A stretch of 64,000 nucleotides of DNA from Kitasatospora sp. MAP12-44 (GTDB lineage: Bacteria; Actinomycetota; Actinomycetes; Streptomycetales; Streptomycetaceae): the NCBI RefSeq assembly GCF_029892095.1, contig NZ_JARZAE010000004.1, positions 1,612,001 to 1,676,000 on the forward strand, given 5' to 3'. The position numbers and the translations under genes were made by a program. Under the pieces are notes generated by a model. The model had not been told where the DNA came from. It worked only from the letters and a program-made list of their open reading frames with translations, and ran no database searches. Shown in pieces: positions 25,628 through 33,580 of the stretch (position 1 is the stretch's first letter; each line of letters starts with the position of its first letter).

Positions 25628-25647
25628 ACTGGAGAGGAGTGCCCCCT

Positions 25648-27723
25648 GTGATACGCACCTCCCGACCCCCCGCGGCGCCCGTCTATGCCGCAGTGCTCGC
25701 GCTGCTGGCCCTGATGCTCGGCGCGCAGCCCGCCTGGGCCGGCGTCAACCTACTGGCCAACCCGGGCCTGGAGTCGCTGGACTCCAATGGCTTCCCGGTC
25801 TGCTGGGAGCAGTCCGGCTGGGGCAACGGCACCGTCAACTACTCGGTCACCTCGGCCGCGCACAGCGGCAGCCGAGCCATGCAGATCACCGTCGCGAACG
25901 TCACCTCCGGTGACCGCAAGGCGATGATGCTGGAGAACCCGTCCTGCGCCCCGGCGGTGACGCCGAACCACCAGTACGACCTGGGCGTCTGGTACACCAC
26001 GACGACGCCGAACACCGTGGTCACCGCGTTCCGCCACGATGTCGCCACCGGCTGGCAGTACTGGACCGACCTGGAGACCCTGCCGGTCACCGCCACGTAC
26101 GCGCAGGCCAACGTGCGCACCCCGGTGGTCCCGCCGAACACCGACCAGATCACCTGGGGCGTCACGGTCTACGGCAGCGGCACCCTGACCACCGACGACT
26201 ACACGATGACGGACGCCACCGTGCCCGCCACCGCCAACGTCTGCACGGCCGGCGCCGCCTGCACCACCGGCTCCTGGCAGGTGATGCCGTTCCTGAACCC
26301 GGTGCGCAGCATGCACGCCATCGTGCTGCACAACGGCAAGGTGCTGCTGATGGCGGGCTCGGGCAACGACCCGATGGCCTTCGCCGCCGGCACCTTCACC
26401 TCGGCCGTCTACGATCCGGCCAGCGGCTCGTTCACCCAGATCCCCACGCCCGCCGACCTGTTCTGCTCGGGCCACGTCCAACTCCCGGACGGGCGGGTGC
26501 TGGTGCTCGGCGGCACCAAGTCCTACCCGGCCGCCGACGGCAGCCACGGCTACGAGGGGCTCTCCAGCGGGTACGTCTTCGACCCGGCCACCGAGAGCTA
26601 CACCCGCACCAACGACATGAACGACGGCCACTGGTACCCCTCGGCCACCGAGATGGGCGACGGCGACATCATCAGCTTCGGCGGCCTGCGCGGCGACTCC
26701 AGCGGCAGCGTCACCACCGAGCTGTACTCCGCCGCCGCGCAGGCGTGGCAGCCGGCCTCGCAGGTGCACCAGAGCTGGTCGTTCTGGGGCCTGTACCCCT
26801 CGATGGTGCTGATGCAGGACGGCCGGCTCTTCTACACCGGCAGCCATGTCTTCGGCAACGGCACCCCCGGCTCCGGCGCCTCGATCTACGACTACAACGC
26901 CAACACCATCACCAGCGTCCCCGGGCTGCAGAGCAAGGACACCCGCGACCAGTCGATGAGCGTGCTGCTGCCGCCGGCCCAGGACCAGCGGGTGCTCACG
27001 GTGGGCGGCGGCAACATCGTCTCCAACGTGGACGCCGGCCGGCAGACCGACATCATCGACCTCAAGGCCGCCAGCCCGATGTACATGCCCGGTCCGCTGC
27101 TGCCGCAGGGCACGATGACGGACGGCAGCATGGAGACCGCAGCGCAGGGCAAGATGTACGTCTCGACCGTGCTGCTGCCCAACGGCGAGGTCTTCGAGAC
27201 CAACGGCGGCCTGCACAACCGGGCGGACCCGGTCTTCGAGGCGTCGATGTTCGACCCGGCCAGCAACACCTTCACGCCGGGTATGGCCACCGACCCGATC
27301 CCGCGGACCTACCACTCCGCCTCGTTCCTGCTGCCCGACGGCCGGGTGATGACGGTCGGCGACAACCCGGGCAACGGCACCTTCAACATGCATGTGTCGA
27401 TCTACACCCCGCCCTACCTCTACCAGGGCGCCCGGCCACAGATCACCAGCGTGGCCAACTCCATGTGGTCCTACGGGTCCAGCCAGCACATCACGGTGGA
27501 CGCGCCGATCGTGCGCGCCGAGCTGATCCGCCCGGCCGCCGTCACGCACTCCTCCGACCCCAACCAGCGGTTCGTGGACCTGCCGCTGACCGTCAACAGC
27601 GACGGCAGCGTCAACCTCAACGTGACCAGCAACCCGAACCTCGCCCCGCCCGGCTACTACATGCTCTTCACGGTCAACGCGAACGGTGTGCCGTCGGTCG
27701 CGCAGTGGGTCCACCTCATGTAA
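25648..27723 (+). CDS. Secreted copper-radical oxidase (galactose/glyoxal oxidase-like)
   Basis: 691 residues from GTG 25648, with GGAGAGGAG eight bases upstream. A Sec signal peptide ends near A-W-A at residue 31. Residues about 32-200 are a carbohydrate-binding-like beta-sandwich (NLLANPGLESLDSNGFPVCW), then a seven-bladed Kelch propeller, then a DUF1929 domain. Galactose oxidase chemistry is conserved: Cys in DLFCSGHVQLPDG and Tyr in GHWYPSATEM for the Cys-Tyr cofactor, Tyr-His in RTYHSASFLLPDG, and the last His in AAVTHSSDPNQRFVDLPL. It should oxidise primary alcohols or aldehydes to make H2O2. Next to a GT2/GT39 pair it probably matures or crosslinks a surface glycan, as GlxA does. Confidence 0.92.
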   Translation: MIRTSRPPAAPVYAAVLALLALMLGAQPAWAGVNLLANPGLESLDSNGFPVCWEQSGWGNGTVNYSVTSAAHSGSRAMQITVANVTSGDRKAMMLENPSCAPAVTPNHQYDLGVWYTTTTPNTVVTAFRHDVATGWQYWTDLETLPVTATYAQANVRTPVVPPNTDQITWGVTVYGSGTLTTDDYTMTDATVPATANVCTAGAACTTGSWQVMPFLNPVRSMHAIVLHNGKVLLMAGSGNDPMAFAAGTFTSAVYDPASGSFTQIPTPADLFCSGHVQLPDGRVLVLGGTKSYPAADGSHGYEGLSSGYVFDPATESYTRTNDMNDGHWYPSATEMGDGDIISFGGLRGDSSGSVTTELYSAAAQAWQPASQVHQSWSFWGLYPSMVLMQDGRLFYTGSHVFGNGTPGSGASIYDYNANTITSVPGLQSKDTRDQSMSVLLPPAQDQRVLTVGGGNIVSNVDAGRQTDIIDLKAASPMYMPGPLLPQGTMTDGSMETAAQGKMYVSTVLLPNGEVFETNGGLHNRADPVFEASMFDPASNTFTPGMATDPIPRTYHSASFLLPDGRVMTVGDNPGNGTFNMHVSIYTPPYLYQGARPQITSVANSMWSYGSSQHITVDAPIVRAELIRPAAVTHSSDPNQRFVDLPLTVNSDGSVNLNVTSNPNLAPPGYYMLFTVNANGVPSVAQWVHLM

Positions 27724-27749
27724 CTCCCTTGCGGAGAAAGGAGATCAGC

Positions 27750-28178
27750 ATGAACACCAGCAAGATGGTGCTGCTCGGCACCGTCGCCGCCGGGCTCGCG
27801 GTGGCCCTGACGCTGCCCACCGGCAGCGCCCAGTCGCACCCCGCGCCGCCCGGCCAGGCCCGGCAGCAGCGGCCCGCCCCGCACATCATGGACTTCGCCC
27901 AGGGCCTGCCCGTGCAGGCGAGGCAGCAGGCCCGGCCGGCCGCCGGCACGCCGGTCCGGATCCAGGCCGGCGCCGACGGCTGCGACCACGCCTACGGGGA
28001 CATCAGCGTCTGCGTCCCGTGGACCCTGCCCGCCGACGCGGGCACCGCCCCGGGCGACGGCTGCCGCTGGCTGCTCGCGCACGGCTACCCCGCGCTCGCC
28101 GTGCACGGCCGCGACCGGCTGCACCTGGACACCAACCACGACGGCACCGCCTGCGACCATGGGGACGCCGGGGTCTGA
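27750..28178 (+). CDS. Secreted Excalibur-like Ca2+-binding protein
   Basis: 142 residues from ATG 27750, GGAGA just upstream. A signal peptide (TSKMVLLGTVAAGLAVALTL) precedes a low-complexity linker rich in P, Q, R and A. The C-terminal 60 residues contain three or four Cys and end in HLDTNHDGTACDHGD, a D-x-N-x-D-G-x-x-C variant of the Excalibur calcium-binding motif (usually D-x-D-x-D-G-x-x-C-E). It follows the copper oxidase by 26 bp in the same operon and precedes a perfect terminator, so it may be an extracellular accessory of that system. Confidence 0.75.
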   Translation: MNTSKMVLLGTVAAGLAVALTLPTGSAQSHPAPPGQARQQRPAPHIMDFAQGLPVQARQQARPAAGTPVRIQAGADGCDHAYGDISVCVPWTLPADAGTAPGDGCRWLLAHGYPALAVHGRDRLHLDTNHDGTACDHGDAGV

Positions 28179-28191
28179 GCTTCGCCGTGAT

Positions 28192-28222
28192 CTGAACCCC
28201 CCACCCATGGTGGGGGGTTCAG
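28192..28222. terminator. Perfect 14-bp bidirectional terminator
   Basis: CTGAACCCCCCACC (28192-28205) and GGTGGGGGGTTCAG (28209-28222) pair without mismatch around a CAT loop, between the convergent Excalibur-like gene and a small membrane protein gene. Confidence 0.92.
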
Positions 28223-28224
28223 GT

Positions 28225-28491
28225 TCAGATCAGCCAGAAGCCGAGTCGGCCGATCGCCAGGCCCAGCAGCAGGATCAGCGGGCCCGGCAGGTAGTCGACC
28301 GGCTTTCCCGCCGCCCGAGAGGTGGACCTGATCACCGCCACCCCCGTCACCAGGACGGCCAGCGCGATGATCTCCAGCACCACGACCATGAGTCCCCACA
28401 GGCCCACCGAGTGGCTCGGATCGAAGGTGAAGCGTGCCCATGACCCCACCACTTTGTGCCCGCCCACTAGCCCTCCCTCGGCCTCCGACAT
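28225..28491 (-). CDS. Small two-helix membrane protein, 88 aa
   Basis: An N-terminal polar stretch (SEAEGGLVGGHKVVGSWARF) is followed by two hydrophobic segments, GLWGLMVVVLEIIALAVLV at about residues 30-49 and PLILLLGLAIGRLGFWLI at the end, with a short charged loop between them. No enzymatic motif is visible and no family recognised. The stop codon lies 3 bp from the terminator stem. Confidence 0.6.
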   Translation of the reverse strand: MSEAEGGLVGGHKVVGSWARFTFDPSHSVGLWGLMVVVLEIIALAVLVTGVAVIRSTSRAAGKPVDYLPGPLILLLGLAIGRLGFWLI

Positions 28492-28524
28492 CCGATGCGA
28501 TGCCTAACTCGGAGCTTGAAGTGC

Positions 28525-28546
28525 TCTCCTGGCCAAGGCCTGGAGA
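28525..28546 (-). ncRNA. IS605-type right-end / omega-RNA-like hairpin remnant
   Basis: On the minus strand TCTCC-A-GGCC-TT-GGCC-A-GGAGA forms a stem with one mismatch just past the tnpB stop. The 3' end of tnpB plus element end normally gives the guide (omega) RNA, and a GGAATCTCC-type hairpin at this place is usual for streptomycete elements. With tnpB mostly deleted it is only a remnant. Confidence 0.4.
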
Positions 28547-28553
28547 TTCCTAC

Positions 28554-28778
28554 TTACCTTGCGGCAGTGGGCTTGACGCGCTTGGCGCGCCTGACGACTG
28601 CCCTTCCGGCAGCCGGGATGAGCGCGTGGCCCGTCCGGTAAAGGTGCAGGATGTTGCGGGCCGCGTTCCAGTCGGCGTTGCCGCTCCAACCGCAGCTGAG
28701 ATTCTTGCACGCGAACAGGGCTTGTGTCTGGCGGCTGCCGGGCGTGGTGATCCCGCACGCCGAGCAGCGCTGGGAGGT
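28554..28778 (-). pseudogene. tnpB: 3' fragment of tnpB (IS200/IS605 RNA-guided nuclease)
   Basis: About 74 codons remain, reading TSQRCSACGITTPGSRQTQ, FACKNLSCGWSGNADWNAAR and NILHLYRTGHALIPAAGR. This is the C-terminal zinc ribbon (C-x2-C ... C-x4-C) and the last RuvC piece (D-x-N-A-A-x-N) of TnpB. The frame closes with TGA directly upstream at 28779-28781, where sequence of tnpA begins. Everything before the zinc ribbon is gone, so it is dead as a nuclease. Confidence 0.85.
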
Positions 28779-28781
28779 TCA

Positions 28782-29015
28782 GAGGGCCACGTCCACCTGC
28801 TGGTGCACTACCCGCCCAAGGTCCAGCTCTCCAAGCTGGTCAACTCACTCAAGGGCGTCAGCTCCCGCTACCTCCGCCAGGAGTACGGCACCCACGTCCG
28901 CCGGAACCTGTGGGGCGGCCACTTCTGGTCCGGCTCCTACTTCGCAGGGTCCTGCGCCGGCGCACCACTGACCGATGTCCACCGGTACATCGAGAGCCAG
29001 CAGCGGCCCAGCTGA
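28782..29015 (+). pseudogene. tnpA: 3' fragment of tnpA (IS200/IS605 Y1 HUH transposase)
   Basis: About 77 codons begin at EGHVHLLVHYPPKVQLSKLV, containing the H-U-H motif, and run through VNSLKGVSSRYLRQEYG, LWGGHFWSGSYF and VHRYIESQ with the catalytic Tyr. The N-terminal half of TnpA (about 55-60 residues) is missing. In an intact element tnpB and tnpA diverge from a shared centre, so a single central deletion removed both 5' ends and fused the two 3' ends at about 28778-28782. An in-frame upstream extension exists but is antisense tnpB, not transposase. Confidence 0.88.
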
Positions 29016-29078
29016 CCGCCCCCGCAGGCGCAGAGCGCTCCAGCACTTCGCACCTCCGGACCAAGGACGGCCTTCACT

Positions 29079-29096
29079 TCCGCCGCAAACGGCGGA
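29079..29096 (+). repeat. Hairpin near the tnpA-side end of the IS remnant
   Basis: TCCGCCG (29079-29085), loop CAAA, CGGCGGA (29090-29096). IS200/IS605 ends carry subterminal hairpins recognised by TnpA; position 64 bp past tnpA suits that, though it could also be a terminator. Confidence 0.4.
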
Positions 29097-29178
29097 GCAC
29101 TGGCCAAGATCAGAGATAGACCGTGGCACTGAACGCAGTGCCGGGAGAGGGCCCGCGCCGGCGTACTAAGCTGGCGGG

Positions 29179-29832
29179 GTGCTGCCGACTGATGCGCCAA
29201 CTCCCCTTGTACCACTGGTCGACGTGCTGGTCGCACGGGTCGGCGGCGATGAGCGGGAGGCGGCGCGGGCGCTTGCCCTGCGGCTGGCGGCCGAGGTCTG
29301 CGGGGTGCCCGTCGAGCGGTTGCGGCTCGGGCGGGAGGCGAGCGGGCGACCGTATGTGAGCGGGGCCGGGGTGCGGGTGAGTCTCAGCCACACCCGGACG
29401 GCGATCGCGGCGGCGGCGAGTGAGCAGCTGGCGGTCGGCGTGGACGTCGAGCCGCTCCGCTCGCTCCGTCCGCTCGCGGCCGGGGCGCTGGCCCGCCGCT
29501 GGTTCCCACCGGGTGAGGCGGCGTGGGTCGATGGGTGGGAGGCGGAGCGGCAGAGCACGGCGTTCCTCTGGCTGTGGACCCAGAAGGAGGCCTTCGCCAA
29601 GGCGCTCGGCCAGGGGCTGGGTGGCGGCGCCGGCCTGCTGCGCGAGGTAGCCCTGCCCTCGGCCCTGCCCGCAGCCTGGCCGACGGCGGACCTGACGCTG
29701 ACGCTGACCGCCGCCCCCGGGGGCGAGCCGCTGGCCGCGGGGGCCGGGGTGCTCGACGGCCTGATGGTGGCGGTCGCCACCGCGGGCCCGGGCGCGGCGG
29801 CGGCGCGCGTCCGGATCCGCGGCCTGGGCTGA
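29179..29832 (+). CDS. 4'-phosphopantetheinyl transferase (Sfp/AcpS superfamily)
   Basis: 217 residues, GTG start at 29179. The three PPTase motifs are in order: VRVSLSHTRTAIAAAA, QLAVGVDVEPLR (Mg2+ Asp and Glu), and FLWLWTQKEAFAKALGQGL (W-x-x-K-E-x-x-x-K). It transfers phosphopantetheine from CoA to carrier-protein Ser residues. It sits about 17 kb from the two ACPs at 50.8-51.4 kb and next to the cluster, so it may serve them, although it could equally be a general secondary-metabolism PPTase. It converges with helR, 17 bp apart. Confidence 0.92.
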   Translation: MLPTDAPTPLVPLVDVLVARVGGDEREAARALALRLAAEVCGVPVERLRLGREASGRPYVSGAGVRVSLSHTRTAIAAAASEQLAVGVDVEPLRSLRPLAAGALARRWFPPGEAAWVDGWEAERQSTAFLWLWTQKEAFAKALGQGLGGGAGLLREVALPSALPAAWPTADLTLTLTAAPGGEPLAAGAGVLDGLMVAVATAGPGAAAARVRIRGLG

Positions 29833-29849
29833 CTCCGCAAGCCCCCCGG

Positions 29850-32156
29850 TCAGCGCGGGTCCAGGCCCTCAAGCAACTGCGGCAGCTCCCCGCTGTGGAT
29901 GACCCCGAGGCTCCTCGTCGCGCGGGTGAGTGCGACATAGAGGTCGTTGACGCCGCGGGAGTGCGCCGCGAGGATCTCCCTGGGCTCCACGACGAGAACC
30001 GCGTCGAACTCAAGTCCCTTGGCCTGGGCGGCCGTCATCAGGACGACGGGCGAATCCAGTGCCGACGGGTCGCCGGCGATCGTGACACCGTCCAACTCGG
30101 CCAGCGCGCCGATCAGTTCGTCCGGCCACTGCGGGGCGTGGATGACCGCCATCCGGCCGCCGTCCAGTGCCGCGATCTCCGCCTCGACGGCCGCGCGTAG
30201 CGCCGGTCCTCGGTCGTCCTCGGGGATCCGCAGGCTCCACGGCCGGACGCCGCCGCTGCGCACTGCGCGGGGGGCGGTGAGCGCCGGGTCGAGCGCCCGC
30301 AGGACGCCCTCGGTGACCTGCATGATCTCGGCCGGGGTGCGGTAGTTGACGGTGAGCTCCACCGTGCGCCAGCGTCCCGCCGTGTACTCGTCGAGCGCCT
30401 CGCCCCAGGAGCTCAGCCCGGCCGCCGCGCCGGTCTGCGCCAGGTCGCCCACGATGGTCATCGAACGGCCCGGGCAGCGGCGGGTCAGCAGTCGCCAGGC
30501 CATCGGGGACAGCTCCTGTGCCTCGTCCACGATCACGTGCCCGAAGCCCCAGGTCCGGTCCTCGGCCGCCCGCTCGGCCAGCGGGCGGAGCGTCTCCTCA
30601 CCGCGGTACTGGCGCACCAGCATCTGCGCGTCCATCTCGACCAGCCCCACCCCGAAGTCTTCGAGGACCACCTTCGCGAATTCCAACTCCTCTTCCTCGG
30701 CCGCGAGTTCGGCCTTGCGGGAGCTGCTGCTGCCGGGCAGCGGGCCGAGCAGTTCGGCTGCCTCGTCGAGCAGCGGCACGTCGGCGGTGGTCCAGGCGAC
30801 GGCGTCCTCACCCCGGCGCAGCAGTGCGGCGCGTTCGGCCTCGGAGAAGTCCGGCATGGCGCTCGCCAGCAGCTCCGGGGAGCCGAGCAGGGCGGTGAGC
30901 AGCTGCTCCGGGCTCAGCAGCGGCCACAGCTTCTCGGCCAGCGCCTGCACCTCAGGCTCGTCGACGAGCGCGTCGGCGAGGTTCGCCACGTCGTCCAGGT
31001 CCATCTCCCCGCCCCGGTCCCTGGCGATCCGCAGGGCCAGCTCGGAGGTGAGCCGCTCGACCAGGTCGGGGCGGGCCTGGTTGTGGGGTTCGCCGGTCCG
31101 GCGCGCGGCGGCGTGGGCCCGCTCGCACAGGGCCCGGCTGATCTCCAACTCCTCGTGGTAGGGCGACCTTCGGCCCACGGTGATGGTCAAGGAGTCCTCC
31201 GGCAGCTGCCGCAGGCCCTCCAGTGCGGCGACGAGGACCCGCGCCATCCGGGCGTCGCCCTTGACCGCGGCCGCCTCGGACGGCTCGGTGTCGGTCGCGG
31301 TCACGCCCGGGTAGAGCTCGCCGATGCTGCTCAGCACGACCTCGCTCTCGCCGAGCGCGGGGAGCACCTGATCGATATAGCGCAGGAACATCGTGTTCGG
31401 CCCGATGACCAGCACGCCGCGCTTGGCCAGCCGGTCGCGGTGGGTGTAGAGCAGGTACGCGGCGCGGTGCAGGGCGACCACCGTCTTCCCCGTCCCCGGA
31501 CCACCCTGCACGACCAGGACGCCGCCGAGCGCGGAGCGGATGACCCGGTCCTGCTCGGCCTGGATGGTGGAGACGATGTCGCCCATCCGCCCGGTGCGGG
31601 CCGCCGTCAGGGAGGCGAGCAGGGCGGCCTCCCCGCTGAGCTCGGAACTGTCCCGGCCCTCCAGGGCGCCCACGCCGAAGGCGTCGTCGTCGAAGTCGAC
31701 GACGGTCCGGCCCTTGCACCGCAGGTGCCGTCGCCCCGCCACACCGCCGGGCGCGGCGGGCGTCGCCCGGTAGAACGGCTCCGCGGCCGGCGCCCGCCAG
31801 TCGGTGAGGAGCGGCTCGTGCTCCTCGTCCGCCAGGGCGATCCGGCCGATGTACCGCCGCTCGCCGTCGGCGCTGTCGATCCGGCCGAAGCAGAGCCCGT
31901 ACTCGGCGGCGTACAGCTCCGACAGCCGGTGGGTGTGGTGGATCTCCAGCGTGTCGCGCTCCATGCGGGACTGGCGGGTGCCGCCCTTGTCCTGGAGATG
32001 GAGCTCGCGCAGCCGGGTGGCCGCGAGTTCGCGCTGGGCTTCGAGGCGGTCGTACAACTGACCGACGTACGCGTTCTCCGCTCGCAGCTCGGCGGCCCGC
32101 CAGCCGCCGGAGGGCTGAGCGCCGTCGTCGCCCGGGTTGGTCGATGTGGGGTCCAT
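29850..32156 (-). CDS. helR: HelR/HelD-type RNA polymerase motor (class II HelD)
   Basis: 768 residues from ATG 32156. An N-terminal coiled coil (about 18-60) is followed by a UvrD/Rep-like ATPase split by a long helical insertion: Walker A GGPGTGKTVVALHRAAYLL at 218 onward, Walker B VIVDEAQELSPMAWRLLTRR, VGDLAQTGAA, VNYRTPAEIM, and VLMTAAQAKGLEFDAVLVVE near the end. HelD proteins bind and recycle RNA polymerase; the HelR subgroup displaces rifamycins from it. The 19-bp element at 32241 upstream is the rifamycin-associated element that marks helR in actinomycetes, so I assign it to HelR. A start further upstream in the same frame is possible, as no strong Shine-Dalgarno site is seen. Confidence 0.85.
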   Translation of the reverse strand: MDPTSTNPGDDGAQPSGGWRAAELRAENAYVGQLYDRLEAQRELAATRLRELHLQDKGGTRQSRMERDTLEIHHTHRLSELYAAEYGLCFGRIDSADGERRYIGRIALADEEHEPLLTDWRAPAAEPFYRATPAAPGGVAGRRHLRCKGRTVVDFDDDAFGVGALEGRDSSELSGEAALLASLTAARTGRMGDIVSTIQAEQDRVIRSALGGVLVVQGGPGTGKTVVALHRAAYLLYTHRDRLAKRGVLVIGPNTMFLRYIDQVLPALGESEVVLSSIGELYPGVTATDTEPSEAAAVKGDARMARVLVAALEGLRQLPEDSLTITVGRRSPYHEELEISRALCERAHAAARRTGEPHNQARPDLVERLTSELALRIARDRGGEMDLDDVANLADALVDEPEVQALAEKLWPLLSPEQLLTALLGSPELLASAMPDFSEAERAALLRRGEDAVAWTTADVPLLDEAAELLGPLPGSSSSRKAELAAEEEELEFAKVVLEDFGVGLVEMDAQMLVRQYRGEETLRPLAERAAEDRTWGFGHVIVDEAQELSPMAWRLLTRRCPGRSMTIVGDLAQTGAAAGLSSWGEALDEYTAGRWRTVELTVNYRTPAEIMQVTEGVLRALDPALTAPRAVRSGGVRPWSLRIPEDDRGPALRAAVEAEIAALDGGRMAVIHAPQWPDELIGALAELDGVTIAGDPSALDSPVVLMTAAQAKGLEFDAVLVVEPREILAAHSRGVNDLYVALTRATRSLGVIHSGELPQLLEGLDPR

Positions 32157-32240
32157 GGGTGACTCGCTTTCGTGCAACACGCGTTCGGACTCCCGTTTGC
32201 GCAGGTCCTGGCCTCGGCCAACGATTCTGCGGCATGACCA

Positions 32241-32259
32241 GGGCCTTGCCGCAAGCCCC
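32241..32259 (-). promoter_or_regulatory. Rifamycin-associated element (RAE)
   Basis: The minus strand reads GGGGCTTGCGGCAAGGCCC, which from memory equals the 19-bp inverted repeat found upstream of rifamycin-resistance genes (glycosyltransferase, phosphotransferase, Rox and helR) in actinomycetes. It is 85 bp before the helR ATG and oriented toward it. Confidence 0.85.
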
Positions 32260-32326
32260 ATGGTGCGCTATATCTTGGAAGTGGAGAGGAGTGGGTAATC
32301 TCAGGTAACCCCCTCTCCGTTGTCCG

Positions 32327-33580
32327 TTATGCGGGCTCCTGGTCCAAAGTGCGCAGAGCGCGGTCGCGTTGGAGCCACACCGCGGTGGCCGCGTACAGCG
32401 CGCCCGCCAGCAGGATCGCGGTGCGCGCGCCGGCGGAGTCGGCGAGCAGGCCGAAGAGCGAGGGGGCCAGCCAGCTGAGGCTGGAGCCGAAGAGCTGTGT
32501 GGCATTGCCGGTCTGCGCCTGAAGGTCGTCGGGGGTGATCCTGGTGGCCCGGACCTGGAAGACGATCACCGCCGGCATCACGGTGAAGGTACTGACCGCC
32601 CCCAGCACCGCCATCAGCCAGATCCAGGGGGCGAAGGCGATCCCCACCGCGCAGACCGGCAGCAGCCAGGAGGTGATCAGCACCCAGGCGCGCCCGCCGA
32701 GCAGTCCGGCCAGCCGCGGGCCGAGCAGTGAACCGCCCAGCCCGCACAGGGCGTTGACCGACACCATCGCGCCGACCTCGGTCGGGTCGGCGCCCCGGCT
32801 GCGGGCCAGCACGATCACCATCAGCAGCATCCCGGCGGCGACCGCGTTCACTGCCGCGCCCCAGAGTGCGTACATCCGCAGGTAGGGGTTGGCCAGGACG
32901 TAGCGGGTGCCGGCGGTGACCATCCGGCGCAACGGTTCGCGCGGCTCGCTCGGCTGGTCGGATGGTCGGCGCTCGGGGTCGAGCGAGCCGCGGACCAGGG
33001 CGGAGGTGATGGTGATCGCCCCGAAGGAGAGCGCGTCCAGGGCGAACGGGAGGGACTGCGCCACGCCGAAGAGCGCGCCGCCGACCGGTGGCCCGATCAT
33101 CGCGGCGGCCTGGCCGCGGGCCTGGGTGAGCGCCATCGCGGCGGGCAGTTGGCCCGAGGGCACCACCCGGCGCACCGCGCCGCGCGCGGCCCCCATGAAG
33201 AAAGCCGAGGAGCACCCCTGCAGCATGCCGACCACCATCAGGTGCGGCAGCCAGATACGGTGTGCCAGCACGGCGGGCACCACGCTGGCCACGGCGAGCA
33301 GTTGCAGCGCCGAGGTGATCAGCATGATCCGCTTGCGAGGGTAGTGGTCGGCCACCACCCCGGCGGGCAGCAGCATCAGCAGGCTGCCGACCAGCGTGGC
33401 GCCGCCGACCAGGCCGGCCTTGGCCGCCGAGCCTGTGGTGCTCAGGACCAGCAGCGGGTAGCAGATGCCGGACACCTGGGTGCCCAGCGCGGACACCGCC
33501 TGCCCGCTCCAGAGCAGGTTGAAGTCGCGGTTGCGGTGCAGTGGTTGCTCGGTCGTCGGGTCCGCGGTCGGCTTCAGCAC
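32327..33580 (-). CDS. MFS transporter (EntS-like drug/natural-product exporter)
   Basis: 417 residues from GTG 33580, overlapping the end of the P450 gene by 7 bp. About twelve hydrophobic helices are visible. The N-terminus NRDFNLLWSGQAVSALGTQV and the loop 2-3 motif GVVADHYPRKRIML are those of the MFS enterobactin-exporter-like group, with a long central loop (SLDPERRPSDQPSEP). It is the last gene of the minus-strand P450/hydrolase operon and most likely exports the product of the 33-57 kb cluster. Confidence 0.88.
   Translation of the reverse strand: MLKPTADPTTEQPLHRNRDFNLLWSGQAVSALGTQVSGICYPLLVLSTTGSAAKAGLVGGATLVGSLLMLLPAGVVADHYPRKRIMLITSALQLLAVASVVPAVLAHRIWLPHLMVVGMLQGCSSAFFMGAARGAVRRVVPSGQLPAAMALTQARGQAAAMIGPPVGGALFGVAQSLPFALDALSFGAITITSALVRGSLDPERRPSDQPSEPREPLRRMVTAGTRYVLANPYLRMYALWGAAVNAVAAGMLLMVIVLARSRGADPTEVGAMVSVNALCGLGGSLLGPRLAGLLGGRAWVLITSWLLPVCAVGIAFAPWIWLMAVLGAVSTFTVMPAVIVFQVRATRITPDDLQAQTGNATQLFGSSLSWLAPSLFGLLADSAGARTAILLAGALYAATAVWLQRDRALRTLDQEPA

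Noticed and set aside
23995..25647. Long N-terminal extension of the copper oxidase in the +1 frame
   Set aside because: It is an out-of-frame shadow of the GT39 gene; the signal peptide and Shine-Dalgarno site fix the start at 25648.
28434..28781. N-terminal extension of the tnpA-like ORF
   Set aside because: It translates antisense tnpB and flanking DNA and has no transposase homology.
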